Shown: positions 33,204 to 40,818 of the stretch, one piece after another
Position numbering within the stretch: the stretch's first letter is position 1
Layout: every line of letters starts with the position of its first letter
From: Variovorax saccharolyticus
GTDB taxonomy: Bacteria; Pseudomonadota; Gammaproteobacteria; Burkholderiales; Burkholderiaceae_C
Assembly (NCBI RefSeq): GCF_030316765.1
Contig: NZ_JASZYT010000008.1
Span: 186,001-250,000 of the forward strand
Reading direction: 5' to 3'
DNA: 64,000 nucleotides
The notes under the pieces: generated by a model
What the model was told of the DNA's origin: nothing
The model's database searches: none
Seen by the model: only the letters and a program-made list of their open reading frames with translations
Translations under genes and position numbers: made by a program

Positions 33204-33266
33204 AGGGCGGGCGCAGCATAACCCGACACGCAACCTCCGTGCCCGAGAGCATCGATAATCCGGTCC

Positions 33267-33560
33267 ATGGCCTTGATGATCACCGACGAATGCATCAACT
33301 GCGACGTCTGCGAGCCGGAGTGCCCCAACGACGCGATCTACATGGGCGTGGAGATCTACGAGATCGACCCGCACAAGTGCACCGAATGCGTGGGCCACTT
33401 CGACGAACCGCAGTGCGTGCAGGTGTGCCCGGTCGCGTGCATCCCGACGAACCCCGCGCACGTCGAGACGCGCGAGACGCTGTGGCAGAAGTTCGAGCGT
33501 CTCGCGGCGGTCAAGGCCGCCAGGGCCGAGGCGCCGCCCGGCCCTGCGCCGGCACCCTAG
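33267..33560 (+). CDS. YfhL-type 2[4Fe-4S] ferredoxin
   Basis: A small electron carrier of 97 residues. The first cluster motif is CINCDVCEPECP (residues 9-20) and the second is CTECVGHFDEPQCVQVCP. The spacer of eight residues between cysteines two and three of the second motif marks the Alvin-type ferredoxins. A roughly 30-residue Ala/Pro-rich tail follows. In many proteobacteria this gene follows coaD; here it is 20 kb away. Its end overlaps the convergent DUF4124 gene by four bases. Confidence 0.93.
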   Translation: MALMITDECINCDVCEPECPNDAIYMGVEIYEIDPHKCTECVGHFDEPQCVQVCPVACIPTNPAHVETRETLWQKFERLAAVKAARAEAPPGPAPAP

Positions 33561-33994
33561 TTCGCCAGCTGGCGGCGCTTCTTCTTGCGCGGTGCCGACG
33601 GGTCCTGCGGACTCAGGTATTGCGGATCCTTCCTCGCCTGGCCCTTCTTCATCGAGCGCTCCGGGGCGGTCGCGGCCTCCCGTGCCCGGGGCGCGTTGTC
33701 GATCAGGGCGGCCTGCCCGGGCCCCTGCGTGGCTTCGAGGCGCAGCCGGTCGCGCTCCATGCGCTGCGCCTCGGCGCGCGCCTCCCGGGTCGCCTGGTCG
33801 GCAGCGCGCTTTTGGACCGCGCTGCGGGCATCGTCGAGATCGAGCGCCTGGCCGGCGTCGCAGGGCTGGTCGGTGTAGCTGTTGCCGCAGCGCCAGATGC
33901 CGCCCGAGGCCTGTGCCGCCGCGGCCCAATGAAGGCAGGCGCCCGCCAGCAGCAGGCTGCCGTGGGTCGCTATTCGTGCCTGTGACAGTCTCAT
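33557..33994 (-). CDS. DUF4124-like secreted protein
   Basis: A 145-residue protein with a signal peptide (cleavage near AQAS, residue 29), then a short domain IWRCGNSYTDQPCDAGQALDLDD. Two cysteines and the YTDQPC pattern are typical of DUF4124. A highly charged helical tail rich in Arg, Glu and Lys fills the rest. The ATG at 33994 begins a proper signal; longer starts add arginine-rich residues from the pth spacer. The function of this family is unknown. Confidence 0.75.
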   Translation of the reverse strand: MRLSQARIATHGSLLLAGACLHWAAAAQASGGIWRCGNSYTDQPCDAGQALDLDDARSAVQKRAADQATREARAEAQRMERDRLRLEATQGPGQAALIDNAPRAREAATAPERSMKKGQARKDPQYLSPQDPSAPRKKKRRQLAN

Positions 33995-34031
33995 TTTTCT
34001 TGTCTCCCTTTTCCTTCTACTCTCGCTTCCG

Positions 34032-34664
34032 CTAGCCCGCGGCGGGTGCACCCCCGTCGCCGGGCTCGCGCCGCGGTGGTTTGGGGCGCGGCGGCTTGCT
34101 CGTGTGGATGAGCAGGGTCGCCTTGTCCATTTCGCCGGCCACCAGGGCCGGGAAAGCGTGCAGCGTGCGCACGATCGCGTCTTCGATCGCCTCGCGTTGT
34201 TCCTTCAGCGGCTTCTTGAGCACCCAGCTCACGACCTCGGACTTCACGCCCGGGTGGCCGATGCCGAGCCGCAGCCGCCAGTAGTCGCCGGTGCCCAGCT
34301 GCGCATGGATGTCGCGCAAGCCGTTGTGGCCGGCGTGGCTGCCGCCGAACTTGAGCTTGGCCTGGCCCGGCACGACGTCGAGCTCGTCGTGTGCCACCAG
34401 GATCTCGCCCGGCTCGATCTTGAAGAAGCGAGCCAGTGCGGCGGTCGACTTGCCCGAGAGGTTCATGAAGGTCTGGGGTTCGAGCAGCCAGAGCGGCTTG
34501 CCGCCGATCTGCGTGCGCGCCACCAGCCCGTGGTAGCTGCGCTCGGGCGTGAGCGTCAGCTTCAGGTCGCGGGCCAGCGCGTCGATCCACCAGAAGCCGG
34601 CGTTGTGCCGCGTGGCCTCGTATTCCGGGCCCGGATTGCCGAGGCCTACAAACAGCTTGATCAT
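34032..34664 (-). CDS. pth: Peptidyl-tRNA hydrolase
   Basis: Recycles tRNA from prematurely released peptidyl-tRNA. The 210 residues include VGLGNPGPEYEATRHNAGFWWID (active-site His20), PQTFMNLSGKS, VAHDELDVVPGQAKLKFGGSHAGHNGLRDI and RLRLGIGHPG. The last ~20 residues are a Pro/Arg-rich tail beyond the usual core. It follows rplY on the reverse strand after a terminator. rplY, pth and prs are a conserved group. Confidence 0.96.
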   Translation of the reverse strand: MIKLFVGLGNPGPEYEATRHNAGFWWIDALARDLKLTLTPERSYHGLVARTQIGGKPLWLLEPQTFMNLSGKSTAALARFFKIEPGEILVAHDELDVVPGQAKLKFGGSHAGHNGLRDIHAQLGTGDYWRLRLGIGHPGVKSEVVSWVLKKPLKEQREAIEDAIVRTLHAFPALVAGEMDKATLLIHTSKPPRPKPPRREPGDGGAPAAG

Positions 34665-34695
34665 GGGAGGGGATTGTGACTTGCGCCCGGCAATG

Positions 34696-34717
34696 AAAAA
34701 GCCCCGCAGAGCGGGGC
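34696..34717 (-). terminator. Intrinsic terminator after rplY
   Basis: On the reverse strand GCCCCGC and GCGGGGC pair over a three-base loop and are followed by TTTTT. It lies between the rplY stop and the pth start and probably allows partial read-through to pth. Confidence 0.85.
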
Positions 34718-34744
34718 TTCTTGTCGGCTGGCGCGAAGAGCGGA

Positions 34745-35401
34745 TTACTTCTTCTTCGCGGGTGCCTTGGCGTCGGCCTTGGCCGGTGCGGCAGCACCTT
34801 CGGCCGCTGCGCCTTCGGCGCCGGCTGCAGGCTCTTCGGCGACCAGCGGCGGCACGGCCGAGACCACGACCGGGTTGACCTTGCCGTGGCTCACGAACTT
34901 GACGCCCTTGGGCAGCTTGATGTCGTTGACGTGCACGGTGGCGTTCTTGGTCAGGCCCGACAGGTCGACCTCGATGAACTCGGGCAGGTCGGCCGGCAGG
35001 CAGCTGACTTCGAGTTCGTTCATCACGTGGTTCACGAGGTTGTGGTCGAGCTTGACGGCGGTCGACTCTTCCTCACCCTTGAAGTGCAGCGGCACCTTGA
35101 CCGTCATGCGGGTGCGGGCATCGACGCGCTGGAAGTCGACATGCTGCACGAGCTGGCGGAACGGGTGGTATTGCACGTCGCGCAGCAGCACCTTGGTGCT
35201 GGCGCCGGCGAGTTCCATCTCGAGGATCGACGAGTGGAAGGCTTCCTTCTTGAGGGCGTGCCACAGCGCGTTGTGATCGATCTCGATCAGTTGCGGCTGG
35301 CCTTCGCCACCGTAGACGATACCGGGCGTCTTGCCCGTGATGCGGAGACGGCGGCTCGCACCCGTGCCCTGCTTGGCGCGCTCAAAAGCGACGAATTTCA
35401 T
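34745..35401 (-). CDS. rplY: 50S ribosomal protein L25 (CTC-type, long form)
   Basis: Binds 5S rRNA in the large subunit. The 218 residues give the long two-domain form: the N-terminal L25 domain with RLRITGKTPGIVYGGEGQPQLIEIDHNAL and VQHVDFQRV, then the beta-rich TL5/CTC domain (PADLPEFIEVDLSGL, VHVNDIKLPKGVKF). The tail is Ala/Lys-rich, as in other Burkholderiales. A purine-rich AGGAG precedes the ATG. It is followed by a terminator. Confidence 0.96.
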   Translation of the reverse strand: MKFVAFERAKQGTGASRRLRITGKTPGIVYGGEGQPQLIEIDHNALWHALKKEAFHSSILEMELAGASTKVLLRDVQYHPFRQLVQHVDFQRVDARTRMTVKVPLHFKGEEESTAVKLDHNLVNHVMNELEVSCLPADLPEFIEVDLSGLTKNATVHVNDIKLPKGVKFVSHGKVNPVVVSAVPPLVAEEPAAGAEGAAAEGAAAPAKADAKAPAKKK

Positions 35402-35454
35402 GGATAACTCCTGTGGAAGCCGACCGCGACCAGTGCGGCTCCGGTTTTCAAAAT

Positions 35455-35476
35455 GGGCTTCCGCTGCGGGAAGCCC
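35455..35476 (-). terminator. Hairpin terminator after prs
   Basis: On the reverse strand GGGCTTCC and GGAAGCCC pair over six bases and are followed by ATTTTG. It lies between the prs stop and the rplY start. The weak T-run suggests incomplete termination. Confidence 0.7.
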
Positions 35477-35486
35477 GGCTCAATGC

Positions 35487-36461
35487 TCAGAACAGGTTTT
35501 CCTGGTCCGAGAACAAACTCATCACCGACTCGCCCTTGGCGATGCGCTGGATCGTTTCGGCGATCAGCGGTGCCACGGACAGTTGGCGGATCTTGGTGCA
35601 GCCGGTGGCGACATCGCTCAACGGGATCGTGTTGGTCACGACCACTTCGTCGAGCGCACTGCCCTGTGCGATGCGTTCGATCGCGGGACCCGAGAAGATC
35701 GGGTGCGTGCAATACGCATAGACCTTCTTGGCGCCGCGCTCCTTCAGCACCTCGGCGGCCTTCACCAGCGTGCCGGCGGTGTCGATCATGTCGTCCATGA
35801 TCACGCAGTTGCGGCCGTCGATCTCGCCGATCACGTGCATGACTTCGCTGACGTTGGCGCGCGGACGGCGCTTGTCGATGATCGCGAGGTCGCAATTGAG
35901 CTGCTTGGCCAGCGCCCGGGCGCGCACCACGCCGCCGACGTCGGGCGAGACCACGATCAGGTCTTCGTAGTTCTTCTGGCGCAGGTCGCCCAGCAGCACA
36001 GGCGACGCATAGATGTTGTCGACCGGGATGTCGAAGAAGCCCTGGATCTGGTCGGCATGCAGGTCCATGGTGAGCACGCGGGCCACGCCCACGGTCTCGA
36101 GCAGGTTGGCCACCACCTTGGCCGAGATCGGCACCCGGCTCGAGCGCGGACGGCGGTCCTGGCGCGCATAGCCGAAGTAGGGGATCACGGCACTGATGCG
36201 CTCGGCCGATGCGCGCTTGAGCGCGTCGACCATGATGAGCAGTTCCATCAGGTTTTCGTTGGTCGGCGCGCAGGTCGACTGCACCACGAACACATCGCGG
36301 GCACGGACGTTCTGATTGATCTCGACCGTGACTTCACCGTCGGAGAAGCGACCGACTCGCGCGGCGCCGAGCGAAGTGCCCAGATGGTGCGAGATCTCGG
36401 CGGCAAGGCCCGGATTGGCGTTGCCGGTGAAAACCATGAAGTCAGGGTGTTGAGCCTGCAT
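35487..36461 (-). CDS. prs: Ribose-phosphate pyrophosphokinase
   Basis: Makes PRPP from ribose 5-phosphate and ATP for purine, pyrimidine, His and Trp synthesis. The 324 residues include FTGNANPGLAAEISHHLG, IPYFGYARQDRRPRSSRVPI (ATP loop), MDLHADQIQGFFDIPVDN, VVSPDVGGVVRARALA and the PRPP loop VIMDDMIDTAGTL. The start at 36461 begins MQAQHPDFMVF; the frame runs back into the tRNA-Gln gene, which rules out longer forms. The order tRNA-Gln, prs, rplY on the reverse strand is conserved. Confidence 0.97.
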   Translation of the reverse strand: MQAQHPDFMVFTGNANPGLAAEISHHLGTSLGAARVGRFSDGEVTVEINQNVRARDVFVVQSTCAPTNENLMELLIMVDALKRASAERISAVIPYFGYARQDRRPRSSRVPISAKVVANLLETVGVARVLTMDLHADQIQGFFDIPVDNIYASPVLLGDLRQKNYEDLIVVSPDVGGVVRARALAKQLNCDLAIIDKRRPRANVSEVMHVIGEIDGRNCVIMDDMIDTAGTLVKAAEVLKERGAKKVYAYCTHPIFSGPAIERIAQGSALDEVVVTNTIPLSDVATGCTKIRQLSVAPLIAETIQRIAKGESVMSLFSDQENLF

Positions 36462-36523
36462 GAGTGCGTCCCGGCAATGCGAAATGGCTCTTTGAGGAGC
36501 CGCCAAAATTCTCTTGATGAATT

Positions 36524-36600
36524 TGGCAGGGGAGAAAGGATTCGAACCTTTGCATGCTGGAATCAAAATCCAGTGCCTTAACCAGCTTGGCGACTCCCCT
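36524..36600 (-). tRNA. tRNA-Gln (anticodon TTG), with encoded CCA
   Basis: On the reverse strand the acceptor arms AGGGGAG and CTCCCCT pair perfectly, followed by G and CCA. The anticodon arm is CTGGA, loop TTTTGAT, TCCAG, giving TTG. The T-arm is AAAGG TTCGAAT CCTTT. It sits between ispE and prs, its usual place in Burkholderiales. Confidence 0.96.
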
Positions 36601-36673
36601 ACACGGGTCGACGACCAAAAGTCGCCAACCGATATATGTCGCATCAGATCGCGTGAGCGACCTGATTATCTTC

Positions 36674-37540
36674 TCAGTCCGCCCATCCCACGAGGGGGTG
36701 AACGGCCAGATTGCTGCACTTGCGAACCTGCCAGCCCGTGGGGGCCTCGGCGAGTTGCGCTTCGCGCGGCATCGCTGCAAATACCGAACTTCCCGAACCG
36801 GTCATCCGGGCTTGGAGTCCTTGGCGACCGAGCCATTCGATGGCTTCGGTGACCGCGGGACAAAGCCGCTGGGCAACCGGCTGCAGATCGTTGCGACCAA
36901 AGTCGAATCCTTTTCCGATCCGTCCTTGATGCGATTCGCTATGTGCAGCAAAGCCCGAGATTATAGCAGCAGGAGTTGAGCGTTGCAGATCCTCTGCCGC
37001 AAAAATTTGTCGGGTATCGAGTCCCTCGGGTGGTTTCACCACCGCGAAGCAGCCTTGCGGCAGCTCGATCGGCGTGATGATCTCGCCGATTCCCTCGACC
37101 CAGGCATTGTGCCCGCGCAGGAAGAAGGGCACGTCGGCACCGAGCCCGAGGCCGATCTTCTCGAGGGCCGCGAGCGGCAGCTTCAGGCCCCACAGCCGGT
37201 TCAGCGCCAGCAGGCAGCTGGCCGCGTCGGAAGATCCGCCGCCCATTCCGGCTTGTGCCGGCACCTGCTTGGCGACGCCGATGTGGGCCCCCCACTGCGT
37301 GCCTGCGGCGGCCTGCAGCGCCTTGGCGGCGCGCACCACCAGGTCGTCGGCCGGCAGCGGTGTCGTGAGGTCCTCGCGCGTGATCAGGCCGTCGCTGCGT
37401 TTCTCGATGTGCAGCGTGTCGCACCAGTCGATCAGCATGAACACCGACTGCAGCAGGTGGTAGCCGTCGGCCCGCCGGCCCGTGATGTGCAGGAACAGGT
37501 TGAGCTTGGCCGGCGCCGGAAGGTCGTAGAGGGCCTTCAT
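36674..37540 (-). CDS. ispE: 4-diphosphocytidyl-2-C-methyl-D-erythritol kinase
   Basis: A GHMP kinase of the non-mevalonate isoprenoid pathway. The 288 residues show APAKLNLFLHITGRRADGYH at the N-terminus, the ATP loop PAQAGMGGGSSDAAS (about residues 93-107), LGADVPFFLRG and the third motif ARMTGSGSSVFA. Its start overlaps the lolB stop by four bases. Confidence 0.97.
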   Translation of the reverse strand: MKALYDLPAPAKLNLFLHITGRRADGYHLLQSVFMLIDWCDTLHIEKRSDGLITREDLTTPLPADDLVVRAAKALQAAAGTQWGAHIGVAKQVPAQAGMGGGSSDAASCLLALNRLWGLKLPLAALEKIGLGLGADVPFFLRGHNAWVEGIGEIITPIELPQGCFAVVKPPEGLDTRQIFAAEDLQRSTPAAIISGFAAHSESHQGRIGKGFDFGRNDLQPVAQRLCPAVTEAIEWLGRQGLQARMTGSGSSVFAAMPREAQLAEAPTGWQVRKCSNLAVHPLVGWAD

Positions 37541-38028
37541 GCGCGTTCGAACACGATGCGCAGGTCGGCCCGGGGCGTCGGCGACTCGCGCGTGGCCTGC
37601 AGTCGGCCGGCCGCCACCTGCGACAGGTCGGGCCGCCAGCCGGGCACGGGCTCTTCGCGTCCGGCGAGCCAGGCGAACAGGGCGCCCACGGGGATCGCTG
37701 CGCCGGTCGCAGCCTCGATCAGGGCGTCGACCGAGTCGTAGCGGCGGGTCTCGCTGCCGTTTCGCAGCAGGGCTTCCCCAGGCGCCCAGTGAAGCTGGGC
37801 CAGGGTGCTGCCGATCGGGCTCGTGAGCACCAGCTCGCCGGCCTGCGGCGCGCCGCGCAGCTCGAACAGCGCCGAGAAGCTCTGGTTCGGCTCGCCGTCG
37901 ATGCGCAGCGAGAGGCGTCCGCTCCAGGCCTCGGCGCGGGCCGCGCCGGCAGGGCCCACCGGACTTGCGCAGCCGGCCAGCAGCGCCAAGCCGGCCGCAC
38001 CGGCCAGCAGCGCCCCACGGCGGTTCAA
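37537..38028 (-). CDS. lolB: Outer-membrane lipoprotein LolB
   Basis: Receives lipoproteins from the LolA carrier and inserts them in the outer membrane. The 163 residues have a lipoprotein signal (LALLAGC, Cys20) and LolB blocks WSGRLSLRIDGEPNQSFSALFELRG, GELVLTSPIGSTLAQLHW and FAWLAGREEPVPGW. It sits between ispE and a TPR gene with overlapping ends on both sides, the normal order. Confidence 0.92.
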   Translation of the reverse strand: MNRRGALLAGAAGLALLAGCASPVGPAGAARAEAWSGRLSLRIDGEPNQSFSALFELRGAPQAGELVLTSPIGSTLAQLHWAPGEALLRNGSETRRYDSVDALIEAATGAAIPVGALFAWLAGREEPVPGWRPDLSQVAAGRLQATRESPTPRADLRIVFERA

Positions 38029-39857
38029 AGCTTCACGTGCAGGCGCTTGAGCGTTTCCTGCAGCGTCTCGTTGTCCGCATCCGCGAGCGACGCTTCCTTC
38101 CAGATGGTCACTGCGCGATCGCGCTGGCCGGCGGCCCAGAGCACTTCGCCCAGGTGGGCGCCGATCTCGGGGTCGGGGCGGCGCTTGTAGGCGTCCTCGA
38201 GGATGCGCAGGGCTTCGGCCGTGTTGCCCAGCCGGTATTCGACCCAGCCCAGGCTGTCGGCGATGAACGGATCCTCGGGCGCCAGCTGCACCGCCTTCTG
38301 GATCAGCGAGCGGGCTTCCTCGAGCCGCACCTTGCGATCGGCCAGCGAATAGCCGAGCGCGTTGTAGGCGTTCTGGTTGTCCGGCTTGAGCTCGATCACG
38401 CGGCGCAGCAGCCGCTCCATTTCGTCGAGGCGGTTGAGCTTCTCGGCCACCATGGCCTGGTCGTAGATCAGGTCGGTGTCGGTCGGCGCCGCGGCGCTGG
38501 CCTGGGCCAGCATGTCGAAGGCGGACTGGTACTGCTTGGCATCGCGCAGCAGCTGCACCTCGGTGAGGAATTTCTGCTTCTTCTCGTCCGCGGTGCGCTC
38601 GGGCAGGCTGCGCACCAGCTCGCGTGCTTGCGCCAGTTTGCCCTGGCGGGCCAGCAGCGCGGCGCGGCGCGCCTGGGCGCCGACCAGGTCGTCGGTGCTG
38701 TCGATGCGGCCCAGCCAGGTCTCGGCGCCGGCGAAGTCCTTGCGCCGTTCGGCCAGCTGCGCCATCAGCAGGTAGGCCTGGGTCAGGCCGCGCTCGCGGC
38801 CTTCAGGGTCGCGCAGCGTGGGGGCGAGCGAGATGAAGCGATTGATCGAGGCCTCGGCCGCCTTGTCCTGCCGCGCCTGGGTCTGCAGGCTGCCCAGCAG
38901 CAGCCAGGGCTCGGGCAGTTCGGGGCGGGCCGCGGTGAGCGTCGTGAGCTCGGCCGAGGCCTCGGCGTAGCGCCGTCCCTCGACCAGGGCCCGGGCGTAG
39001 CCGACGCGCATTTCGGGCTGGGCCTTGGGCCCCGCGAGGTAGCGCTTGACGATCGGCTCGGCCAGGGGCTGGGCGGGGTCCATGATGTCGAGCGCGAGCA
39101 GCGCCGGGCCTTCGGAGGAAGGATCGAGCTGCTGGCCCTTGATGGCGGCTTCGAGCGCGCCCGAGGTGTCGCCGGCGGCCAGCCGCAGGCGGCCCACCGT
39201 GGCCCAGGCGGCGCCGCCGGTGGCGGGGCTCGCCAGTTCGTCGGCCAGCGCCTGCTCGACCACCGAGGCGGCGAGCTTCTTGTCGGTCGCCCTCGCGTAG
39301 TTGCGCGCGATCACGGCCATCAGGAAGGGCCGCTCGACCTGGGGCGTGGCGGCCAATTCGGCGCGCAGCGGCTCCACCGTCTCGGCGATGCGGTTGAGCG
39401 CGATCAGGATCTGGAGCTCGAAGCGGCGCGCCTCGCGCGAATCAGGCAGGGTGTCCTTCCAGGCCCGGGCGGCCGCCAGGGCGGAATCGCCGGAGCGCGA
39501 CTGCAGTGCGATCTCGACCGCCCGCTGGAACAGCTTGCCGTCGCGCGCACGGCGGGCGGCGTCGAGCACCAGCCCATAGGCGGCGCCCGGATCGGAGCGG
39601 GCGTTGAGTTCGCCCAGCAGCACCTCGTAGAAGAGCTCGGCGGTCATGGCCGACGGCTGGGCCTGCGCGCTCGCCTTGGAGGTCTCAGAAACCGCCGGTG
39701 CGCCGGGGGGCGGTGACGGATTGATGATCGGTGCGGGGCTGGTGGGCGAGGCAGGTGCGGGAGCTTCGGTCTGGCCTTGCGCTGCAAGCGCGATCAGGGC
39801 CAGGAAAGCGGCCGCCGCGAGGCGGGATCGGCGAAGCGCAAGGTTCATCGAAGCCAT
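38025..39857 (-). CDS. Secreted tetratricopeptide repeat protein
   Basis: A 610-residue protein with an N-terminal signal (cleavage near AAQGQ), a Pro/Ala/Ser-rich linker and then at least ten TPR-like helical pairs. Clear units are NQNAYNALGYSLADRKVRLEEA, DPFIADSLGWVEYRLGNTAEAL and DPEIGAHLGEVLWAAGQRDRA. It is the head of the lolB-ispE operon. Start choice is between 39857 and 39848; the first has a GGA nearby. Probably a periplasmic or outer-membrane assembly scaffold, by context only. Confidence 0.82.
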   Translation of the reverse strand: MASMNLALRRSRLAAAAFLALIALAAQGQTEAPAPASPTSPAPIINPSPPPGAPAVSETSKASAQAQPSAMTAELFYEVLLGELNARSDPGAAYGLVLDAARRARDGKLFQRAVEIALQSRSGDSALAAARAWKDTLPDSREARRFELQILIALNRIAETVEPLRAELAATPQVERPFLMAVIARNYARATDKKLAASVVEQALADELASPATGGAAWATVGRLRLAAGDTSGALEAAIKGQQLDPSSEGPALLALDIMDPAQPLAEPIVKRYLAGPKAQPEMRVGYARALVEGRRYAEASAELTTLTAARPELPEPWLLLGSLQTQARQDKAAEASINRFISLAPTLRDPEGRERGLTQAYLLMAQLAERRKDFAGAETWLGRIDSTDDLVGAQARRAALLARQGKLAQARELVRSLPERTADEKKQKFLTEVQLLRDAKQYQSAFDMLAQASAAAPTDTDLIYDQAMVAEKLNRLDEMERLLRRVIELKPDNQNAYNALGYSLADRKVRLEEARSLIQKAVQLAPEDPFIADSLGWVEYRLGNTAEALRILEDAYKRRPDPEIGAHLGEVLWAAGQRDRAVTIWKEASLADADNETLQETLKRLHVKL

Positions 39858-39929
39858 AATAATCCAAGGTTTTTGCGTCATGTCGCGTGGGGTTTCAACG
39901 CCGACGTTTTTTCATGTCTGCCTGCTCCC

Positions 39930-40745
39930 ATGCCTGAACTGCCCGAAGTCGAAGTCACCCGTCGCGGATTCGCGGACCGCATCGCGGGCGCCCGGATCGA
40001 GGCGGTGCGGGTCGGCAAGCCGCTGCGCTGGGCACTGGCCGTGGAGCCCGGCGAACTGGTGGGGCGCACCGTGCTCGGTGTTCGCCGGCGCGGCAAGTAC
40101 CTGCTGGTCGACCTCGATGCCGGCCTGCTGCTGATGCACCTGGGCATGTCGGGCAGCCTGCGCTTCGACGCCCTGCTGCCGACCCCGGGCGCGCACGATC
40201 ATTTCGACCTGGTGACCAGCCACGGCACGCTGCGGCTCAACGATCCGCGCCGCTTCGGCGCCGTGGTCCACGTCGAGGACGAGGCTTCGCCGCTGGCGCG
40301 CAAGCTGCTCGGCGGGCTGGGCATGGAGCCGCTGGGCGACGCCTTCGACTTCGAGGCCTTCCATGCCGGCCTGCGCCGTCGCCGCGCACCGATCAAGCAG
40401 GTGCTGCTGGCAGGCGACGTGGTGGTGGGCGTGGGCAACATCTATGCCTCCGAGGCACTCTTCCTCGCCGGCATCCGCCCGACGCTGTCGGCCGCGCGCA
40501 TCAGCCGGCCGCGTGCGCTGCGCCTGCATGCGGCAGTGCGGGACATCCTGGCACGGGCGGTCGAACGCGGCGGCAGCACCTTGCGGGACTTCTCGAACGT
40601 GGATGGCCAGAGCGGCTATTTCCAGCTCGAAGCCACGGTTTACGGCCGCAAGGGCGAGCCGTGTAGGGTCTGCGCGACACCGGTACGGGTGATCCGCCAG
40701 GGGCAGCGGGCCACGTATTTCTGTCCAGTGTGCCAAAAGCATTGA
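39930..40745 (+). CDS. mutM: Formamidopyrimidine-DNA glycosylase
   Basis: Removes 8-oxoguanine and formamidopyrimidine from DNA. The 271 residues have the N-terminal catalytic PELPEVEVTRRG (Pro2 nucleophile, Glu3), the lysine in RRGKYLLV, the helix-two-turn-helix VVVGVGNIYASEALF and a C-terminal zinc finger CRVCATPVRVIRQGQRATYFCPVC. It is divergent from the TPR gene. A dynamin-like GTPase and mutY follow in the same direction. Confidence 0.97.
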   Translation: MPELPEVEVTRRGFADRIAGARIEAVRVGKPLRWALAVEPGELVGRTVLGVRRRGKYLLVDLDAGLLLMHLGMSGSLRFDALLPTPGAHDHFDLVTSHGTLRLNDPRRFGAVVHVEDEASPLARKLLGGLGMEPLGDAFDFEAFHAGLRRRRAPIKQVLLAGDVVVGVGNIYASEALFLAGIRPTLSAARISRPRALRLHAAVRDILARAVERGGSTLRDFSNVDGQSGYFQLEATVYGRKGEPCRVCATPVRVIRQGQRATYFCPVCQKH

Positions 40746-40790
40746 ATCCCGAGAGTGATTGATGCTCTGATAGACGCCCCGATGCTATAT

Positions 40791-40811
40791 TTTGTAAGTC
40801 GCCCTTACAAA
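40791..40811 (+). promoter_or_regulatory. Perfect inverted repeat just upstream of the dynamin-like gene
   Basis: TTTGTAAG and CTTACAAA pair over five bases, ending seven bases before the TTG start. The region is AT-rich relative to its surroundings and TATATT precedes it. It could be an operator or an mRNA hairpin covering the weak ribosome site. The 73-base gap from mutM holds nothing else. Confidence 0.55.
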
Positions 40812-40818
40812 TCCTGCT

